A DNA stretch of 64,000 nucleotides, taken from the NCBI RefSeq assembly GCF_030518235.1, contig NZ_JAULSA010000004.1:62001-126000 (forward strand), given 5' to 3'. Under the pieces are notes generated by a model. It did not search any database. It was not told the DNA's origin and was given only the letters and a program-made list of their open reading frames with translations. Positions 53,503-61,252 of this stretch are shown here, piece after piece. This DNA is from Saccharibacillus sp. CPCC 101409. GTDB lineage: Bacteria > Bacillota > Bacilli > Paenibacillales > Paenibacillaceae. Each line of letters begins with the position of its first letter. The stretch's first letter is position 1. The position numbers and the translations under genes are program-made.

Positions 53503-54240
53503 ATGCCCGTAGGGCCTTTAATCAATGCGCTGGCCGTCCTGCTGGGCGGTGTACTCGGCGCGATGCTCGGCGGTAAAGTCCCCGAGCGCCTGCGCGTCAA
53601 TCTGCCGCTGACGTTCGGCGCGGCTTCGATGGGCATGGGCGTCGTGCTGATCGCCAAAGTACACGCGCTCCCGCCCGTGATCCTGGCTCTGCTGCTCGGC
53701 AGCGCAATCGGCGAGCTGGTCATGCTGGAAAAAGGCATCGAACGGCTGGCCGGAAAAATTCGTGGTCCGATCGAACGGCTGCTCCCCGCCGGAGTTTCCG
53801 GTTCTTCTTCCGGCGCCGGTCCGGACCCCAACGTCTTTATGCAGCAGTTCGTCGGCATCGTCGTGCTGTTCTGCGCCAGCGGTACCGGCATCTTCGGCGC
53901 GCTGAACGAAGGCATGACCGGCGATTACACGGTGCTGCTGTCCAAGTCGTTCCTCGACTTCTGCACGGCGTTGATCTTCGCGGCTTCGCTCGGCTATATC
54001 GTGCCGACCATCGCGCTGCCGCAGGCCGCGATCCTGCTGGCGCTGTTCTTCGGCGCGGGGCTGATCCTGCCGCTGACCACGCCGGAGATGATCGCCGATT
54101 TCTCGGCCGCCGGCGGCATCGTTATGCTGGCGACGGGATTCCGCATCTGCGGCATCAAAGCTTTCCCGGTGGCGAATATGCTGCCGGCCCTGGTTCTGGT
54201 CATGCCGATCTCGCATTACTGGACCGTCCTGTTCGGTTAA
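53503..54240 (+). CDS. DUF554 family membrane protein (YdfK-like)
   Basis: The 245-residue protein has about seven hydrophobic segments. Family hallmarks are GPLINALAVLLGGVLGAMLG at the N-terminus, FGAASMGMGVVLIAK, LGSAIGELVMLEKGIE (conserved Glu/Gly), IVVLFCASGTGIFGALNEGM and GFRICGIKAFPVANMLPAL at the C-terminus. Transport function is suspected for the family but not established. Start ATG with AAGGAGGAG. The phosphatase gene follows 28 bp later and may be co-transcribed. Confidence 0.88.
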   Translation: MPVGPLINALAVLLGGVLGAMLGGKVPERLRVNLPLTFGAASMGMGVVLIAKVHALPPVILALLLGSAIGELVMLEKGIERLAGKIRGPIERLLPAGVSGSSSGAGPDPNVFMQQFVGIVVLFCASGTGIFGALNEGMTGDYTVLLSKSFLDFCTALIFAASLGYIVPTIALPQAAILLALFFGAGLILPLTTPEMIADFSAAGGIVMLATGFRICGIKAFPVANMLPALVLVMPISHYWTVLFG

Positions 54241-54268
54241 ACTTTTCCCCGAAAGAGAGGCCTCTCAC

Positions 54269-54994
54269 ATGTCAAAAAGAATGCTGGCCATCAGCGATAT
54301 TCACGGCGAGCTGGATCTGCTGGACCGGCTGCTGGAGAAAACGGGTTACGATCCGGCAGCCGACCGATTGATCCTGCTCGGTGACTATATCGACCGCGGA
54401 GCGAACTCCATGCAAACGCTGGAACGGGTCATCGAGCTGCATGCCGGCGGCGCGGCGGCGCTGATGGGCAATCACGAAGATCTGATGCTGCGAGCGCTGG
54501 ACGGAGGCGGCGAAGAAGACTGGAGCCGCTGGGTCGTGCGCAACGGAGGCTTCGCCACGCTGCAAAGCTACGGGTTCAGCGAAAGCGAGCTGCGCGTTAT
54601 GCCGGGACCGGACTTTCGGCGCCCGGAGCTGAACTCTCCCGTACTGGAACGCCATCTGAAATTCGTGCGCGGCCTGGACCTGTATTACGAAACGCCGGAC
54701 GTTATCTATGTCCATGCCGGCGTGGAGCCCGGGCGCGATCCGGCCGACTCGCCGGCGTCCCAGCTTGTCTGGATTCGCGAAGAATTTCATAGGGGCTACC
54801 GCGGCGAGAAAACGGTGGTGTTCGGCCATACGCCGACGCAGGGCCTGCACGGCGATCTCGACAACAACAGTATCTATTACGGAACGAACCGGATTATCGG
54901 CATCGACGGCGGCGCCGTGTTCGGCGGACAGCTCAACGCCATCGATATGACGAGCGGCGAGACGTTTTATGTAAAGTCGCAGCCGCGGATTTAG
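54269..54994 (+). CDS. metallophosphoesterase, Ser/Thr protein phosphatase-like
   Basis: The 241-residue protein has the full calcineurin-type metal centre: DIHGE near residue 9, GDYIDRG near 37, GNHED near 68, then VHAGVEPG and FGHTPTQG toward the C-terminus. It resembles bacterial PP1/PrpE-like phosphatases and may act on phosphoproteins or on dinucleoside polyphosphates; the sequence cannot decide. The start ATG lies after AAGAGAGG, just downstream of the DUF554 gene, and the gene is followed by a terminator. Confidence 0.88.
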   Translation: MSKRMLAISDIHGELDLLDRLLEKTGYDPAADRLILLGDYIDRGANSMQTLERVIELHAGGAAALMGNHEDLMLRALDGGGEEDWSRWVVRNGGFATLQSYGFSESELRVMPGPDFRRPELNSPVLERHLKFVRGLDLYYETPDVIYVHAGVEPGRDPADSPASQLVWIREEFHRGYRGEKTVVFGHTPTQGLHGDLDNNSIYYGTNRIIGIDGGAVFGGQLNAIDMTSGETFYVKSQPRI

Positions 54995-55026
54995 CCGTAA
55001 TCTCGATCCGACTTTCCCGCAACCGG

Positions 55027-55057
55027 GCCGATCCGTTTTTTCGACGATCGGCTTTTT
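55027..55057 (+). terminator. terminator of the phosphatase gene
   Basis: GCCGATC (55027-55033) pairs with GATCGGC (55046-55052) and is followed by TTTTT. It touches the stop codon of the convergent peptidase gene. Confidence 0.75.
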
Positions 55058-56411
55058 ACTTGTTGCCTCGACATCGCTTCTCCGCGGCCAGCACCGCCCG
55101 CACATCGGGATCGTTCTCCAGCCCTTCCACGCTCCGGGTCCGGTCCCCGATCCGGATATCCGGCTCCGTGCGTACCTCGAAATTCGCCGCTCCGGTCGAG
55201 TCCAGTCCCATCCCGAGCTCCATGCGAAACATATAACCGCTGTTCGGAAGCGTCACATACGCGCCTTCCCAGCCGATCCCGTCTCCGCCGGTAAGCCGGC
55301 CGACCAGGGTCGCCCAACCGGTGGACTTCGCAAACACCGCCCATTTCTCCGCCGATGAAAAAACGCCTCCGTCCACCAGCAGATAAATCCGGCCCCGGAA
55401 TCCGATCGAGTGTTCGCGGTCCGGTTCGATCCGGTTTTCGTATTTCTCGTAGCGGTCGAAATCCGTGTAAATCTCGGGCGGAAGAGCCGGCAGACGTTCT
55501 TTTTTCAACGCTTCGATCCCGGGCAGACTCGCGTAGACCATCCCCCGCTTCGCTTCGATAAAAGAAATCCCGGTCTCGCCGCCGCGATACGCGCTGTACT
55601 CGGTCCATGCGGCCGGCTCGTCCAGCAGAATCGGGATCAAATGATGCGTCCAGTACCGACTGTCGCCTCCCCCGTTGCCGCGAATATCGAAGATCAGCGC
55701 GTCGGCGCCGCAGTTTTCCCGCAGAAAAGGCAGAAGCTGCTCCATATCGCCCTCGATACGCTCGTTTTCCAGTCCGGGAATCTTGACGTATGCGACTTTG
55801 CCCGCCTCCAGGCTGTCCAATACAAGCGGTTTGCTCTGCCGGAGCATGGCCGCGGATCGTTCCAGCGCGCTGTCGCGATCCGGTTGATCTTCCTGCCGGT
55901 AACGGGCCCGCGCCGCGGGAAGATCGAACTGCTCGATCCAAGGTCCGTAGTTTCCCGGCATGTGCCGTTCCATCAGCGCTTTGACCGTCCGGTACTCTCC
56001 TTCGTCGACCATGCGCGCATGACCGTTGTGCAGCTTTCGCAGAATACGGTTCATCGTCCGGAAAAATTCTTCGTCGCTTTCGGTCCGGGCAGCCGCCCGC
56101 TCGTTGAACTCTTTTTGCGCCAGCCAGTCTCCGCCTCCCGTCCGCTCGTTCACTTTCAAATAAGGATAATTCTCCCGATACTGCTCGTATAAAAAATCGA
56201 AATCCGCGATCTTTTGCTCGGCTGTAAGCGGCGCGGATATCGGGGCGGCTTGGTCATGCGCGTTTTCCGATTGCGCGCGGACAGCGGGGCGAAGCGTTCC
56301 CTCGCCGGTCTTCCCGCCGTCCGCCGCCGGCTCCGCGAACGGACCGCCGGTCGCGCTGCAAGCCGCAGCCGCCACAAACACGATACAGACGGCAATTCTC
56401 CCGAACTTCAT
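55056..56411 (-). CDS. S41 family peptidase lipoprotein
   Basis: The 451-residue protein has a lipoprotein signal (MKFGRIAVCIVFVAAAAC; Cys at about 18). After a Gly/Ala/Glu-rich tether comes a tail-specific-protease fold: ADALIFDIRGNGGGDSRYW, then LLVDGGVFSSAEKWAVFAK, which carries the likely catalytic Ser (in SSAE) and Lys four residues on. No PDZ domain is evident between them. It probably cleaves proteins or peptides at the outer membrane face. The start is ATG 56411 behind AAGGAG (nine bases); an upstream start would destroy the lipoprotein signal. Confidence 0.87.
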   Translation of the reverse strand: MKFGRIAVCIVFVAAAACSATGGPFAEPAADGGKTGEGTLRPAVRAQSENAHDQAAPISAPLTAEQKIADFDFLYEQYRENYPYLKVNERTGGGDWLAQKEFNERAAARTESDEEFFRTMNRILRKLHNGHARMVDEGEYRTVKALMERHMPGNYGPWIEQFDLPAARARYRQEDQPDRDSALERSAAMLRQSKPLVLDSLEAGKVAYVKIPGLENERIEGDMEQLLPFLRENCGADALIFDIRGNGGGDSRYWTHHLIPILLDEPAAWTEYSAYRGGETGISFIEAKRGMVYASLPGIEALKKERLPALPPEIYTDFDRYEKYENRIEPDREHSIGFRGRIYLLVDGGVFSSAEKWAVFAKSTGWATLVGRLTGGDGIGWEGAYVTLPNSGYMFRMELGMGLDSTGAANFEVRTEPDIRIGDRTRSVEGLENDPDVRAVLAAEKRCRGNK

Positions 56412-56565
56412 CCCGCTCCACTCCTTCTGACGGGTTCCTGACGACCGCCCCGTTCGAAGAAAATAATACCATTCAAAGAATAAAAGAGGAGTCGAAAAAC
56501 GCACAAAAACCCATTTCCTCCGATAAAAGTTTCCGGAAGAAACGGGTACTCGAAAATCGCTTGAT

Positions 56566-56600
56566 TAGGGTATGTCTTTAAACCCACGGCGTGCCCAAAG
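56566..56600 (+). mobile_element. possible solo end of the MITE-like element
   Basis: TAGGGTATGTCTTTAAAC resembles the element ends (TAGGGCGTGTCTCCAAAC), and GGCGTGCC follows a few bases later, as inside the complete copies. No second end was found within 300 bp, so it is a truncated remnant at best. Confidence 0.4.
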
Positions 56601-56615
56601 CCGGTCGGCCGGGCT

Positions 56616-57119
56616 TCAGAACTCCGGCGGATTGACAGGCTGTACATCCGGCGGGTCCACCGGTTGGATCTCCGGCGGCTGCTGCGGCTGAATGTCCGGC
56701 GGGTTGATCGGTTCGATCTCCGGCGGCTGATTCGGCTGCACGCCGGGAGGTTCGCTCGGCGTCACTTCCGGATGATGCGGACGCACGCCCGGCATATCGT
56801 CGGGATCGAATTCCGGCGGCTGGCCCGGCTGTACGCCCGGCGGCTCCTGCGGCACGGTTTCCGGCGGCTGTCCGGGCTGCACGCCCGGCGGTTCGCCCGG
56901 CGTCACTTCCGGCGGACGTCCGGGCTCTACGCCCGGCGGTTCCTTCGGCTGAATCTCCGGGTCCGGTCCCGGCTCCGTGCCGGGCGGTTCTTCCGGACGC
57001 GGCTGCGGCGCATCCGGGGAATCCGGAACGGCGGGAGTATCCGGCGTTCCCGGAGTCTCCGGCGGATCGGACGCGCGGACGATATACAGATCCTGATGGT
57101 CTCCGATCGTCTGTTTCAT
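56616..57119 (-). CDS. proline-rich repeat protein (167 aa)
   Basis: A short normal N-terminus (MKQTIGDHQDLYIVRASD) is followed by about 145 residues of Pro/Glu/Gln/Gly repeats built on EPPGVQPGQPPE, with variants VEPGRPPE, VQPNQPPE, IQPQQPPE and VQPVNPPE. About every second or third residue is Pro, which predicts an extended polyproline-type rod. There is no signal peptide or membrane helix. The start ATG follows AAGGAGG. Function is unknown. It is the last of three leftward genes with the TerD-VWA protein and may be its partner (inference). Confidence 0.72.
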   Translation of the reverse strand: MKQTIGDHQDLYIVRASDPPETPGTPDTPAVPDSPDAPQPRPEEPPGTEPGPDPEIQPKEPPGVEPGRPPEVTPGEPPGVQPGQPPETVPQEPPGVQPGQPPEFDPDDMPGVRPHHPEVTPSEPPGVQPNQPPEIEPINPPDIQPQQPPEIQPVDPPDVQPVNPPEF

Positions 57120-57239
57120 GGAAATCGCCTCCTTGGCGGATTGGGATAATCGTTTTTTCTCGGGTACGCTTTAGGGCGCTTACATCCTTCATTACCCGTT
57201 CCGGCCGGACCCGGCCCTTTTTCGATCGATAAAATCATA

Positions 57240-57264
57240 AAAAAAGACGAAGCCTTTGCAGGCT
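57240..57264 (-). terminator. short terminator after the 93-residue protein gene
   Basis: On the minus strand AGCCT-GCAA-AGGCT is followed by TCGTCTTTTTTT. The stem is short, so efficiency is uncertain. Confidence 0.45.
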
Positions 57265-57280
57265 CCGCCGTATTGCCGCC

Positions 57281-57562
57281 TTACCACTCGTGCCAAAGTC
57301 CCGGTCCGCCGACCTGCGCGATCGACTTTTTCTGCGTGCGGCCGTGATTGAAGCTCATCGTCCGCAGTTCGTAGCCCGGCGATTCGAGCGGAAGCATCTT
57401 TTTCCACTTGGACACCGGATGCGTCGGCTTGCCCGGGCGGGCCATATCGACCAGCACCAGGTCTTTGTGCAGCATGTTCAGGCACTGCCCGAGCGTCAGC
57501 CCGGTAACGGTTTGTTCTTCACGGTCTTCTTGACGTTCCTGCTTCTCGTGATGCGGATTCAT
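57281..57562 (-). CDS. conserved hypothetical protein (93 aa)
   Basis: Not recognised. It is hydrophilic with a charged N-terminus (MNPHHEKQERQEDREEQ) followed by a compact segment LTLGQCLNMLHKDLVLVDMA, KWKKMLPLESPGYELRTMSF and an aromatic C-terminus (GGPGLWHEW). The region after residue 20 has a mixed alpha/beta feel, like small adaptor domains. It sits 83 bp downstream of the TerD-VWA gene on the same strand. AAGGAG lies about 13 bases before the ATG, so initiation may be weak. Confidence 0.6.
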   Translation of the reverse strand: MNPHHEKQERQEDREEQTVTGLTLGQCLNMLHKDLVLVDMARPGKPTHPVSKWKKMLPLESPGYELRTMSFNHGRTQKKSIAQVGGPGLWHEW

Positions 57563-57645
57563 GATGGATGAGTATCTCCTTCTGCGTAGGTTTATCGAGT
57601 ATGGCTGCCGCGTTCGATGTCATCGTTTGTTTGCGTTCGGCCCGA

Positions 57646-58992
57646 TCAGCCCGTCAAAATCCCGCGCGACCGCACTTCTTTCAGCCAGCTTGGAAATTCG
57701 TTGAGCAGCCGGTCGTACAGATCTTCGTCGCTCACTGTGTCCAGATCGTCCAGAGCGAAAAAGTCGGCGTTGTCGACCGTCCGTCCTTTGAGATCGTCGA
57801 GCTGCTCCAGCACGCCGTAATTCGCGCGGCCGAGCCCGACGAACTGCCAGAAGATCGGTTTGTCCGAATACTTGATGAGCAGCTTGGAAATTTTCTTCGT
57901 TTCGTAAATGCCGCCGTCGCTGAAAAAGATAATGTAGGTCGGCGTCGTATAATCGGGATCTTCCTGCGTGTACTTCTTGACGATATCCTCCATGACGACG
58001 GGTTCGTTGTTGCCGAAGCCCAGTTTGCTTTTCATGCTCGGTCCCGGATACGTTTTCTTGACGTAATTCTCGTACTGGAACTCGGTCACGCTCGGCGCCC
58101 GCATCATCTTGGTCGCGAAGAACCAGACATCCATAATGCCGTCGTCGTCCATGCGGGCCGAAACGGCGAGAATGCGCTCGAACGCCCGCTGCACGGTCCC
58201 GTTCTTGTACAGCTGGGTCATCGAGCCGGAGGCGTCGAATACGACGGCCACCCTCGCCTTCTCGTGCGCGATATTTTTCTTCTCCAGCGAGATGCCGACT
58301 TTGCGCTTGAGCAGGTCGATCTTGCCGAGCGGTACGGACGGCTCGGGATCGGGTTTCTTGGGTGCCGGCACAGGCGGGGCAGCGGGCGCGGAAGAACCGC
58401 CCGGCGTCGATGCCGGCGGAGACGGCGGAGTCGAAGCGCCGCCCTGCGTCGGCGTTTCCTCCGGCGTCCGCTCGTCTTCGATCTCGACGCCGTGCGCTTC
58501 GGCCAGCGGCTTGAGGCCGCCGTTGAAGCCCCGGCCGACCGCGCGCAGCTTCAGACCGGACGCATGCCGGTACAGCTCCGCGAAGACGAGCGAGCGCTCG
58601 CGCGTCGCTTCCTTGATCTCGTACAGAATCTCGCCGGACGCCGCTTCCGCCACGATCCGGCAGCCGGCTACGTCTTCGAACGTGCCGGGGCCGTCCAGCG
58701 TCGCGGAGAATACGAACTTGGCGATCTCGCTGCCGAGCTCCGCCGTGCGAATCGTAAATACGGCCGTATTCGTACCCTTGCGTTCGTACTGCACCGTGCC
58801 CCCGGGACCGGAATCCTGGTTGTAGAAAATAAAGTAATCGTCCGACGGAACTTTACCGTTCTCCCCGACCATAAAGCAGCTGATGTCGAGGTCCGCTGGC
58901 GCCGACGTCCATTCGATCCGTACGCGCAGCTGCGCCGTTTGCCCGATCGGCGCGTTGGCGCCGGTCGTTAATACCGTTTGAGGTGTACCCAT
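57646..58992 (-). CDS. TerD domain-von Willebrand factor A fusion protein
   Basis: The 448-residue cytoplasmic protein has a TerD-type domain at the N-terminus (about 5-180; RVRIEWTSAPADLDISCFMV, FVFSATLDGPGTFEDVAGCR, ERSLVFAELYRHASGLKLRA), which binds Ca2+ in characterised relatives. A Pro/Ala/Ser-rich linker (about 185-240) follows. The C-terminal VWA domain has the MIDAS motif VVFDASGSM (DxSxS) and FFSDGG. Such fusions occur in tellurite-resistance/chemical-stress (Ter) systems. The start ATG is eight bases after GGGAGG. No other ter gene is in the window. Confidence 0.9.
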   Translation of the reverse strand: MGTPQTVLTTGANAPIGQTAQLRVRIEWTSAPADLDISCFMVGENGKVPSDDYFIFYNQDSGPGGTVQYERKGTNTAVFTIRTAELGSEIAKFVFSATLDGPGTFEDVAGCRIVAEAASGEILYEIKEATRERSLVFAELYRHASGLKLRAVGRGFNGGLKPLAEAHGVEIEDERTPEETPTQGGASTPPSPPASTPGGSSAPAAPPVPAPKKPDPEPSVPLGKIDLLKRKVGISLEKKNIAHEKARVAVVFDASGSMTQLYKNGTVQRAFERILAVSARMDDDGIMDVWFFATKMMRAPSVTEFQYENYVKKTYPGPSMKSKLGFGNNEPVVMEDIVKKYTQEDPDYTTPTYIIFFSDGGIYETKKISKLLIKYSDKPIFWQFVGLGRANYGVLEQLDDLKGRTVDNADFFALDDLDTVSDEDLYDRLLNEFPSWLKEVRSRGILTG

Positions 58993-59295
58993 CCGATTGC
59001 CTCCCGCTTCCGGCTTGTTTTCTTTAAATTCGTTTTCAAGATTATACCATGCCCGCATTCATAATGCGAAAAAAGGCGAACGTACGTCCTGTGAATGCGT
59101 CCTCTGCGCAATGCGCGAAACATCCATCCCCGGCTTCTACGCCGCCTCGCTCGATTCGTTTCAAATCCGACTTGTTTGCCGCCAAATACCGCTGGTTAAT
59201 GAACATTCAAAGAGAAGGATTTATGTCAGCATATACACAAGATCAATCTCGGCAAGCCAACGGAACAAGACCAGGAAACGAAAGGAGCCGATCTT
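58993..59295. other. divergent intergenic region
   Basis: About 300 bases between the TerD-VWA gene (-) and the ZIP gene (+). Open frames cross it but lack ribosome sites. It should hold both promoters; none was identified confidently. Confidence 0.5.
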
Positions 59296-60111
59296 ATGTG
59301 GGCAGCTTTGATGTGGGGCGGGATATCCGCTTCGGCCGTCATGCTCGGAGCGCTGGCCGCGCTGTTTTTGCATATTAAAAAAAGGGTGATCGGCTGGATC
59401 ATGGCGTTCGGGGTAGGGACGCTGATCGGAGCCGCCGCGTTCGAGCTGCTGGGCGACGCGCTCGAATCGGGCGGGCTGAAAGCGACCGCGATCGGCTTTA
59501 CCGCCGGCGCAATCGTGTATACCGCGTTCGACCTGCTGATTTCGAGCCGCGGCGGTTCCAACCGCAAGCGCTCGGGCGGCGGCGATTCTTCCGGGGATAC
59601 GCTGAACGGCGATCCGGGCGGTCCAAGCGGTTCCGGCAGTCCAGGCCGTGCAGGCGATTCGAAAACGGACGGTTCCAATCAGAGCGGCCTGGGCATCTTC
59701 GCCGGCACCGTGCTCGACGCCATTCCGGAATCGATCATGCTGGGCGCGAGCCTGCTGGCCGGCAGCGGAGTCAGCGTCGTGCTCGTCGTTTCGATCTTCG
59801 TCAGCAATATCCCGGAAGGCCTGTCGAGTACGGCGGGCCTTCAGCAGAACAACTTTTCGCGCGGCAAGATTATCGGGATGTGGATCGCCGTGCTGATCGT
59901 TTCGGCGCTGGCGGCGATGGGCGGCTACCTGTTCCTGGAGCAGCTGTCCGCAGAGATGAAAGCGGCGATCGGCGCGTTCGCCGGCGGCGGCATCATCGCC
60001 ATGCTCTGCTCGACCATGATGCCCGAAGCGTTCGAGGAAGGCGGCCCGATCGTCGGGTTTATCGCTTCGATGGGATTGCTGGTATCCATCCTGCTTGATA
60101 CGTTCTCGTAA
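59296..60111 (+). CDS. ZIP family divalent metal transporter
   Basis: The 271-residue protein has about eight helices. The metal-binding helices appear as FAGTVLDAIPESIMLGASLL and SIFVSNIPEGLSSTAG (ZIP-type D/N-x-x-P-E motifs). The cytoplasmic loop between helices 3 and 4 is a Gly/Ser/Asp-rich low-complexity stretch of about 45 residues rather than His-rich. The start ATG is eight bases after AAAGGAG. The last codons (LLDTFS and TAA) are part of the first unit of the 39-bp repeat array that follows. Substrate (Zn, Fe or Mn) is not determinable. Confidence 0.88.
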   Translation: MWAALMWGGISASAVMLGALAALFLHIKKRVIGWIMAFGVGTLIGAAAFELLGDALESGGLKATAIGFTAGAIVYTAFDLLISSRGGSNRKRSGGGDSSGDTLNGDPGGPSGSGSPGRAGDSKTDGSNQSGLGIFAGTVLDAIPESIMLGASLLAGSGVSVVLVVSIFVSNIPEGLSSTAGLQQNNFSRGKIIGMWIAVLIVSALAAMGGYLFLEQLSAEMKAAIGAFAGGGIIAMLCSTMMPEAFEEGGPIVGFIASMGLLVSILLDTFS

Positions 60112-60362
60112 AGCGCTGAACGATCAAGCTTGCTTGATACGTTCTCGTAAAGCGCTGAACGATCAAGCTTGCTTGATACGTTCTCGTAAAGCGCTGAACG
60201 ATCAAGCTTGCTTGATACGTTCTCGTAAAGCGCTGAACGATCAAGCTTGCTTGATACGTTCTCGTAAAGCGCTGAACGATCAAGCTTGCTTGATACGTTC
60301 TCGTAAAGCGCTGAACGATCAAGCTTGCTTGATACATTCTCGTAAAGCGCTGAACGATCAAG
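60092..60362 (+). repeat. seven tandem 39-bp hairpin repeats at the 3' end of the ZIP gene
   Basis: Units begin with TGCTTGATAC at 60092, 60131, 60170, 60209, 60248, 60287 and 60326; the seventh has one G-to-A change and is cut short. In every unit GCTTGATACGTTC pairs with GAACGATCAAGC (one bulge), so the array would form seven stem-loops in the RNA. The first unit includes the ZIP stop codon. There are no spacers, so it is not a CRISPR array. Confidence 0.95.
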
Positions 60363-60713
60363 TACCTTATCAACGCTAAAGATAAGTTTATGAAATTCAA
60401 TTTTTTTCAGGCGGACTTTCAAAGTCTTTTCCACTGTTGGAAAAGGCTTTTTCTTATGCGCTCTGCTTGCTCCCAAGCAAAAAAAGCCCGCGCCGTAACG
60501 GTTTGAGCGGGCGATTATCGGTATCCGCCCGCTGCCGGCTCCGCGGAGTTTGCGTGCACGCCCCGGCTTTTGCCGCTCTTTTCTATTTACTTTTTCGCGC
60601 GGATCGTGTTATATTTCCAACATCAATCTGGAATTTAGATCATACTGAAATTAGATCGAAGCAAACCGCATAGATTGGTCTCCACAAAAAATTCGAATGG
60701 GAGGCATACTGCG
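60363..60713. other. intergenic region before the ArsR-type regulator gene
   Basis: It holds a T-tailed terminator (60423-60452), a GC stem GCCCGC/GCGGGC near 60486-60512 and an AT-rich stretch. That stretch contains two direct copies of the half-site TTAGATC (about 60634 and 60650), which could be the operator of the downstream regulator. No gene was found. Confidence 0.5.
60423..60452 (+). terminator. terminator downstream of the ZIP repeat array
   Basis: GTCTTTTCCA pairs with TGGAAAAGGC (one G-U pair) and is followed by TTTTTC, 60 bp after the array. The repeats are therefore probably transcribed as the 3' untranslated region of the ZIP mRNA. Confidence 0.75.
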
Positions 60714-61250
60714 ATGGTGCCGAAAAAACAGTCTCAACAAGGAGCGGGGCCGAAGCGAGAACCCGATCAAGACACGCTGGTGATCGACGAGAAACAGAAC
60801 AAGCTGCTGCAAAACGCGCTGCGGATCAAGATCATGCACGCGCTGTCGCGCGAACCGATGACATCGAAGCAGGTCGCCGACCTGATCCGGCAGACGCCGG
60901 GCAATGTGCATTATCATATCCAGCGTTTGTACGAAGGCGGGCTGCTGGAACTGGCGGATACGCGCAGCGTGTCGGGGATCGTCGAGAAATATTACCTGGC
61001 CAAAGCGTCGCATTTTCATTATCCCGGCTTGAAAAATGACGACGAATGGGACGTCCGGCGCGGCGAACACGAATATTACGCGACCCGGCTCGATTTGTCG
61101 GAGGAAGAAGCGGTCCGGTTCTCGCGGGAGATCAGGGCGCTGCTGGAAAAATGGGAACGCAGCACCGCGGGCGGGCGGGAATACGGGGTCAGCGTGCGGA
61201 TCGGCCGAATCGGCGACGATCGCGAGCGCGCTGCCGAAGGAGAGTTCTAA
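60714..61250 (+). CDS. ArsR-type winged-helix transcriptional regulator
   Basis: The 178-residue protein has a charged N-terminus, then an ArsR/HTH_20 domain at about 25-95: NALRIKIMHALSREPMTSKQ, VADLIRQTPGNVHYHIQRLY, EGGLLELADTRSVSGIVEKY. The C-terminal half is helical, with the end EKWERSTAGG typical of YdfH/PadR-like effector regions. No metal-binding Cys cluster is visible, so it is probably not an arsenic or zinc sensor. The start is ATG 60714 after GGGAGG. The MFS gene begins two bases after its stop, so it likely controls that exporter. Confidence 0.87.
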   Translation: MVPKKQSQQGAGPKREPDQDTLVIDEKQNKLLQNALRIKIMHALSREPMTSKQVADLIRQTPGNVHYHIQRLYEGGLLELADTRSVSGIVEKYYLAKASHFHYPGLKNDDEWDVRRGEHEYYATRLDLSEEEAVRFSREIRALLEKWERSTAGGREYGVSVRIGRIGDDRERAAEGEF

Positions 61251-61252
61251 CC

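Noticed and set aside
60092..60362. CRISPR array
   Set aside because: The units are contiguous with identical sequence and no variable spacers, no cas genes are present, and the first unit includes the ZIP stop codon.
59925..60476. Leftward ORFs with repeated 13-residue peptides
   Set aside because: They are translations of the 39-bp noncoding repeat, which is a multiple of three and therefore stays open; no ribosome site.
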